From the NCBI GenBank assembly GCA_003024985.2, contig PXIH01S0026386.1: a DNA stretch of 11,504 bases; one strand, written 5' to 3'. The position numbers and the translations under genes were made by a program. This document shows, one piece after another, positions 7,760-11,504 of this stretch. The DNA is from Euperipatoides rowelli. Its lineage: Eukaryota > Onychophora > Udeonychophora > Euonychophora > Peripatopsidae. Under the pieces are notes generated by a model that was not told where the DNA came from, made no database searches, and saw only the letters and a program-made list of their open reading frames with translations. Within the stretch, counting starts at the first letter, position 1; every line of letters begins with the position of its first letter.

Positions 7760-9430
7760 TAGAAATGTAAAATGGTGATTATTATCTATTGGGATTCCCA
7801 CTTGCACTGGCTTGATATATCTAGCAAAGTGTGTTTCCAGAGAAGTAGCCTAATACTTAGAAACACTAAGTAAATTCAAATATGGTTTATTACAACAGAA
7901 TATTATTATTAATATACAGCATAAAATTATAATAATTATTTTTCATAAATATCTTAAATGATTGACAATGGAGATATATTTGTAAATTAGAATGGCAATG
8001 TTGCAAACGTTAGCTAAATTACATCTCCTGAAATGTTCAGGTTTGCTTAAACCAAAGTTTATATGATGGCTTCAGATACCAAAATATTAGCCCTTGTACT
8101 CGAGGCTGGATTTCCTTTTATCTTCTCTATCTTAAGAAGTGGGTAGGCTGTACATAGATGTTTTGTTGGATCCTTCAGTTGGATGTCAGGAAAACCCACA
8201 GTCTATTTCACAGGTGGCAACTATAGTATTTTGTCTAGCTAGGCAATGGTAAGTACAGAGAATATTAGTATCTGAGTCTAAGCAAGAATATGGTCAACTG
8301 ATTCTTCTGGATTTTATACTTGCTGGTCGGATTCTCAAGACATTAGCAAGTTATTTCCATATCCAACTGTCCAATCCTTATTCTGATGTAGCCTACATCC
8401 TGGTTCTGAATTATCTTCCATTTGGTCCATGCTTTATGTAGGTTGGAATGACGTGGTAGATTCGACTGGAGTTCAGGATAGATGAAAGTAATATTTAACA
8501 TTTCAAGCCATTTGCTTGGAACGTTAATTTGGAAATGTCTATTTTCAAATCTTTTATTGTACATGTCATAGCATTCAACTTTGGTAAGCATAAGATCAAT
8601 TAAGAATTATAACTTTGGTAGCTTAAATGCAAGTACAAGAAACATAAGGAATTGATGATAGGTATCAAACATGACTTTTGCTGGATGGTGAACATAGTGG
8701 ATTAAAGAAATTTTAATTTAAACAAATTGCATCAACAAAATGGAAAGCAAGAAAGTCTGACTAACCAATCATCCCAATAATTAAGCAATTATATTTATGA
8801 ATTATCAATCATTTGCCATTCTAATTATTTGTTATTTCTAACTTAGCCATTGTATCTCTCTGTGTCAATCATTATCTCCATAGTGTCGTACAATAGTTTA
8901 TTATTTACCGTATTAGATACACTTTACATCTTCAAATTATAATAATTATATTTGACAATTGTACTATATTTTAGATTAGATTACAGTACTAACACAATTT
9001 ATACAGTAAATTAGAAAAAGGAATAAAATATGATTTATTACATTTTGATAATAGATTGCAGTAATCTGATATTCAAGATTTTAACTGTAGGCTACATTTA
9101 TTATTTGCTTGTATTTTGACATCTGTTTGTCAAATTATTATACCAAATTATTATATGGTTGGTTGTTTTATAGCTCTTGTGACCAATTGTGACAGACTAA
9201 ACTTAACTCACTCATTAGGGCCAAGATTAGGATGTTACAACTTTACGTTAATATCTTGTATAAAGTGCGAAGATCTATTTATTTAGGCCTATATTTATTG
9301 ATAAATGTTTTAAAGCAACAGCTTATACAATCATTGAATCATGTAATCATACAGATCTATTACATAAAAAACAATCAATTACAGTAAGTTGTAACAAAAT
9401 TCAACAATACAAATAACAGAAACATCTTAA
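7760..9430. other. Mixed stretch: GC-richer block to about 8600, then AT-rich DNA
   Basis: From about 8030 to 8600 the sequence is noticeably less AT-rich and lacks the long A/T runs seen elsewhere. I recognise no transposon motif in it. It contains an 82-codon minus-strand ORF, described separately. From 8600 to 9430 the DNA returns to ordinary AT-rich composition, with a TAGGCCTA at 9284-9291 and no coding signal. There is no RNA gene or element end that I can support. Confidence 0.45.
8343..8591 (-). CDS. Unrecognised 82-codon ORF, doubtful
   Basis: This ATG-initiated minus-strand frame encodes 82 residues starting MLTKVECYDMYNKRFENRHF and ending GQLDMEITC before TAA. The composition is mixed and not low-complexity (three K/R-rich patches, five W/Y/F-containing segments). 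It has no signal peptide, membrane helix or motif that I know. It lies in the least AT-rich part of the central window, on the same strand as the possible terminal exon at 7679-7753. A frame of this length is expected about once or twice by chance in this much sequence of this composition, so length alone is not evidence. It could be an exon of a host gene, a fragment of an unrecognised transposon, or chance. Confidence 0.15.
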   Translation of the reverse strand: MLTKVECYDMYNKRFENRHFQINVPSKWLEMLNITFIYPELQSNLPRHSNLHKAWTKWKIIQNQDVGYIRIRIGQLDMEITC

Positions 9431-9445
9431 ACAGTACTAGAAAAT

Positions 9446-9623
9446 AAGCCCCTTATATGGGCATCAACCATTTTTTTAAGCCGCCCTTTTTATGTAAGAG
9501 AAAACACCACTTAAAGTTTCTAAAAATAGTTATTTTGCCGATCTTTTAAGCCCGTTAAACCTTTTTTTTAAAAAATCAGTGATTTAAGAAAAAAAAAAAA
9601 GTTTTAAATAAGCCCGTTAGATG
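9446..9623. repeat. Dispersed AAGCCC motif cluster
   Basis: AAGCC-starting motifs occur at 9446, 9478, 9548 and 9610. The last two share AAGCCCGTTA, and three are preceded by a TTTTAA-like run. Spacing is irregular (32, 70 and 62 bp), so this is at best a degenerate tandem structure. It lies just beyond the 3' edge of the minus-strand LINE and may belong to its untranslated tail or to an unrelated repeat. Confidence 0.4.
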
Positions 9624-9689
9624 TCCCTGTTACTGGCTTCGAAACACACTATTCCAATAATTAGTATATAGGATAATTTACATGATAAC

Positions 9690-10505
9690 TTTTTCATACA
9701 ATTACCAGTACATACACTACACAATTTGACATCACTGTAAGACACAATTTGTTTCTTAAAATCTCCGAAATTCAAATCTAATAACATAAGACCGCCTTAT
9801 TTCTTGTCAAAACATAGGTATATAGCGCCATCGCTGAATATTATTCCACATATTAACACTCCTACCAAGCATAGATTCAGATGTCATTTTATTTTTAGCA
9901 AAGAATACTCTAATACAAAACCTATGTCTTTTAGTATTAGGCCTATTATTCAATATGTAAAGTCTATTGACATTTCTTTTAAGGACTAATTCTGTGAATA
10001 AAAATGTCAGATCATTAACTCTAAATCTCAGACTTGGTTTTAGTACCTCTAAACTTAAAAGCCTTTCAAGGTAATTCCATTTTTTAAATCGACCAATTTT
10101 TTTTTTGTCATAAATTGAAATAACCTGTCAAGTTTCTTCTGGACTAGAATTGTCTTTGTATATTCCTATAATAATTGATCCATAATCTAGAACTGGCTGT
10201 AAATATAAGTATATACCTACAATATTGAAAATCAGAGTTAATGATGTAATATTATTTCTGACAAATCAAAATATCTTTTTTATTTTAATGTTAACATTGT
10301 CTAAATGATTCTGTTACAGCCAATTCTTTGTTATCAATTTTATAACAAAAATTTAGGCTATAGGCCTATTTTTATTTCTAAAATGAATTATTTTAGTTTT
10401 TCTTCTTCTGCATTACGGTAACCAAAATGCCCAATGCTTTGCAATCTTTAAAAAGATGTTGCCAATGTTGAGTGAAAGAAAAGATTATATCTGCTAGAGG
10501 TTCAA
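9690..10505 (-). mobile_element. Decayed LINE reverse transcriptase, C-terminal remnant
   Basis: Minus-strand translation with frameshifts yields consecutive blocks of a LINE reverse transcriptase. ADIIFSFTQHWQHLFKD (near 10445-10494) stands where YADDT...W-x-x-x-F is expected, with the second catalytic D lost. KTKIIHFRNKN (10368-10400) is the KTK-x-I-x-F block. QNHLDNVNIKIKKIF (10269-10313) is the H-I-x-x-V-x-x-K-I block. LQPVLDYGS (near 10173-10202) is the P-x-L-x-YG block. NDLTFLF, RPNTKRHRF and SVNMWN (9843-10020) mark the C-terminal region, and NFGDFKKQIVSYSDV (about 9732-9774) resembles the usual last F-K-x-x-I stretch. Several stops and frameshifts break it. A 44-bp repeat (9795-9838) lies between SVNMWN and NFGDFKKQ, where the family normally has only a short P-x-E-I-R-like link. 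The upstream side is truncated near the tandem array that starts about 10530. Confidence 0.8.
9795..9838. repeat. 44-bp perfect direct repeat, copy 1
   Basis: This 44-bp sequence, starting CCTTATTTCTTGTC and ending AGCGCCATCGCTGAA, is identical by eye to 10902-10945, in the same orientation. Copy 1 lies within the C-terminal coding remnant of the minus-strand LINE. It introduces the in-frame TGA at 9807-9809 and appears to add about 30 bases relative to the expected protein link. Perfect identity beside a heavily decayed LINE implies a recent origin. Confidence 0.9.
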
Positions 10506-10529
10506 TTCTTATCATAAATAATAATTATG

Positions 10530-10860
10530 TTTTAATATATTGATATAATAAATAGGCAACAAAACTTTAATGCTAAAACTAGAATAATTCTAAGTAATTT
10601 TTTTATTATTACTATCATAAGATAAACAGTGAAACTTTATATCTTGAATAATTCTAAGTAATTTTATGACTACAGTATTAATATTTTGATAAATAGACAA
10701 AACTTTAATTATTATCTAGAATTTAAGTAATTTGATTATCAATTTTTATATGACAAATTGACAAAAAAACTAATTACTGTATGTGGGATAATTCTAAGTA
10801 TTTTTATTAACTTGCTATTAATATCTTGACATGATAAATGAGCAACAAAACTTCAATTTT
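10530..10860. repeat. Degenerate minisatellite, unit about 68 bp
   Basis: The motif AATAATTCTAAGTAATTTT or a close variant recurs with starts at 10582, 10646, 10719 and 10787 (spacing 64, 73 and 68 bp). Each copy is followed by a TATTAATAT-like and GATAAAT-like stretch, then CAAAACTTTAAT or a variant. The stretch 10530-10581 matches the second half of a unit, giving about four and a half units. The copies differ by small insertions and substitutions, so the array is old. It begins directly beside the truncated 5' side of the minus-strand LINE. Confidence 0.75.
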
Positions 10861-10901
10861 ATTTGTAATACCGTAGAATGCTGACCAAGAGCCTCTCCCC
10901 C

Positions 10902-10945
10902 CCTTATTTCTTGTCAAAACATAGGTATATAGCGCCATCGCTGAA
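10902..10945. repeat. 44-bp perfect direct repeat, copy 2
   Basis: This copy is identical to 9795-9838. It follows a short C run (10897-10903), lies at the left edge of the GAGCGCC-rich block, and ends with one of that block's AGCGCCATC motifs. The motif it shares with the block suggests this side is the source and the copy inside the LINE is the derivative, but the direction is inference. Confidence 0.9.
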
Positions 10946-11068
10946 CAAGAGCACCATCACAGCACTTTGACTATTTTTTTTCACTCTGAAGGAAATCCAA
11001 GCAAGGGCACCCCCCTAGATTTTTGCTTCATTTTACCTCATCTAAGGTTCAGGACAGTGTATCTATAT

Positions 11069-11250
11069 TAGAGCGCCATGTAAAAATTTTCATGTCACCA
11101 TCAGACATTATTATGCTGTGACGTCATTTTTATGTGTTTTACGTCATATTGATAAATATAGCTTCTGTAAATAANGTTGAATCCTCANAAACAGAACGAA
11201 AGANGCCTGNAAATTAAAAAGTGAAAGTTTTAANTTAGATGGCGCTCTTA
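11069..11250. repeat. Imperfect inverted repeat with GAGCGCCAT arms
   Basis: TAGAGCGCCAT at 11069-11079 is opposed by ATGGCGCTCTTA at 11239-11250. Similarity extends inward through a T/A-rich stretch to TTTTCATGTCAC on the left and, reverse-complemented, ACTTTCAC on the right, giving arms of about 30 bp with mismatches. Five single ambiguous bases lie inside or on the right arm (11175, 11188, 11204, 11210, 11234). The structure could be the ends of a small unclassified element. Confidence 0.5.
11119..11126. promoter_or_regulatory. CRE-like palindrome TGACGTCA
   Basis: This is a perfect copy of the octamer bound by CREB/ATF-type bZIP proteins. A half site ACGTCA follows at 11141-11146, and a degenerate TGACATCA sits at 11275-11282 in a related segment. 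It lies in a repeat with no adjacent gene, so regulatory use is unproven. Confidence 0.3.
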
Positions 11251-11504
11251 CAAGACACAACCTTTATTGATGTGTGACATCATGTTTTTGTGCATACATC
11301 TCTAAATCCCGTTTTGGAGGATAATGCGCTAATTGATTACTGATTGTAAATTTTGATGTTTGTTGAATAAATACCTAAATACCAGCCAATTTCCTAAAAT
11401 TTTGGGAAACATGTCCAAGCAAGGGCGCTGTTTTGAAAAACAATCTTTTTAAGGAATTCTGATTGCATCCAAGCAAGAGCGCCTGGTCAGTTTTGCAATG
11501 CATT

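Larger units (their letters stand above)
10870..11504. mobile_element. Unclassified repeat rich in GAGCGCC motifs
   Basis: The last 630 bp are visibly less AT-rich than the preceding kilobases and have their own vocabulary. AAGRGCGCC-type motifs appear at 10883, 10931, 10946, 10996, 11069, 11414 and 11468, with one inverted at 11239. Three share TCCAAGCAAGRGC (10996, 11414, 11468). An inverted repeat encloses about 180 bp, and two related TGACRTCAT segments lie at 11119 and 11275. No coding frame or known transposon end is evident. A high-copy interspersed or satellite-like repeat is the best guess; the window ends before its right border. Confidence 0.45.

Noticed and set aside
9804-9989. 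61-codon plus-strand frame
   Set aside because: It is antisense to the minus-strand LINE remnant containing RPNTKRHRF and SVNMWN.
10490-10515. tRNA-like B-box (GGTTCAATTC)
   Set aside because: No matching A box or cloverleaf is present, and the site overlaps the reverse transcriptase remnant.
9795-10945. A retroelement bounded by short terminal direct repeats
   Set aside because: The 44-bp repeats are too short for LTRs, the first lies inside LINE coding, and the interval holds a LINE fragment plus a minisatellite, not a gag-pol arrangement.
1-11504. CRISPR array, phage, or other prokaryotic defence or mobile system
   Set aside because: There are no evenly spaced identical repeats, no long ORFs and no operon structure; the content is eukaryotic transposon remnants.

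Overview
The window looks like non-coding metazoan DNA built from old transposable elements. It is very AT-rich (about 30% GC by eye), has no open frame over 82 codons, and has many poly-A/T runs. There is no bacterial-style gene spacing and no rRNA, tRNA or CRISPR. Most coding-like signal is decayed non-LTR retrotransposon (LINE) reverse transcriptase, readable only across frameshifts and stops. The retrotransposon types, a hAT-like element and a pogo-like MITE suggest an invertebrate, perhaps an arthropod such as a hemipteran; that is inference. TAGGCCTA, TAGGCTA/TAGCCTA and TACAGTA are strongly over-represented, a word bias that may help place the genome.

Layout. 1-718: AT-rich DNA with a GT/G13 tract. 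719-1445: a candidate non-autonomous hAT-like element whose CAGGGG ends point inward; its right 125 bp form a GC-rich island. About 1730-2610 (minus): C-terminal half of a decayed RTE-like LINE. About 2611-4689: AT-rich DNA with no recognisable gene. About 4690-7180 (plus): a Jockey/CR1-like LINE reverse transcriptase cut twice, by a 1246-bp hAT-like element (5269-6514) with CGATTA-rich ends and a short tandem array, and by a 326-bp pogo-like MITE (6742-7067) flanked by TA. About 7600-8600: a slightly GC-richer block with no transposon signature, the likeliest place for host exons; it holds a possible 25-codon terminal exon (7679-7753, minus) and an 82-codon unrecognised ORF (8343-8591, minus). 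About 9690-10505 (minus): a third LINE, with a 44-bp sequence inside it repeated perfectly 1107 bp away. About 10530-10860: a degenerate tandem array with a unit near 68 bp. 10870-11504: a distinct, less AT-rich repeat with many GAGCGCC motifs, an inverted repeat, CRE-like TGACGTCA and five ambiguous bases.

No set of genes here works together as a system. The informative content is the order of insertions. The plus-strand LINE arrived first, then the hAT-like element and the pogo-like MITE, because LINE homology resumes beyond each insert. The 44-bp repeat is much better preserved than the LINE around it, so its duplication or insertion is probably younger.
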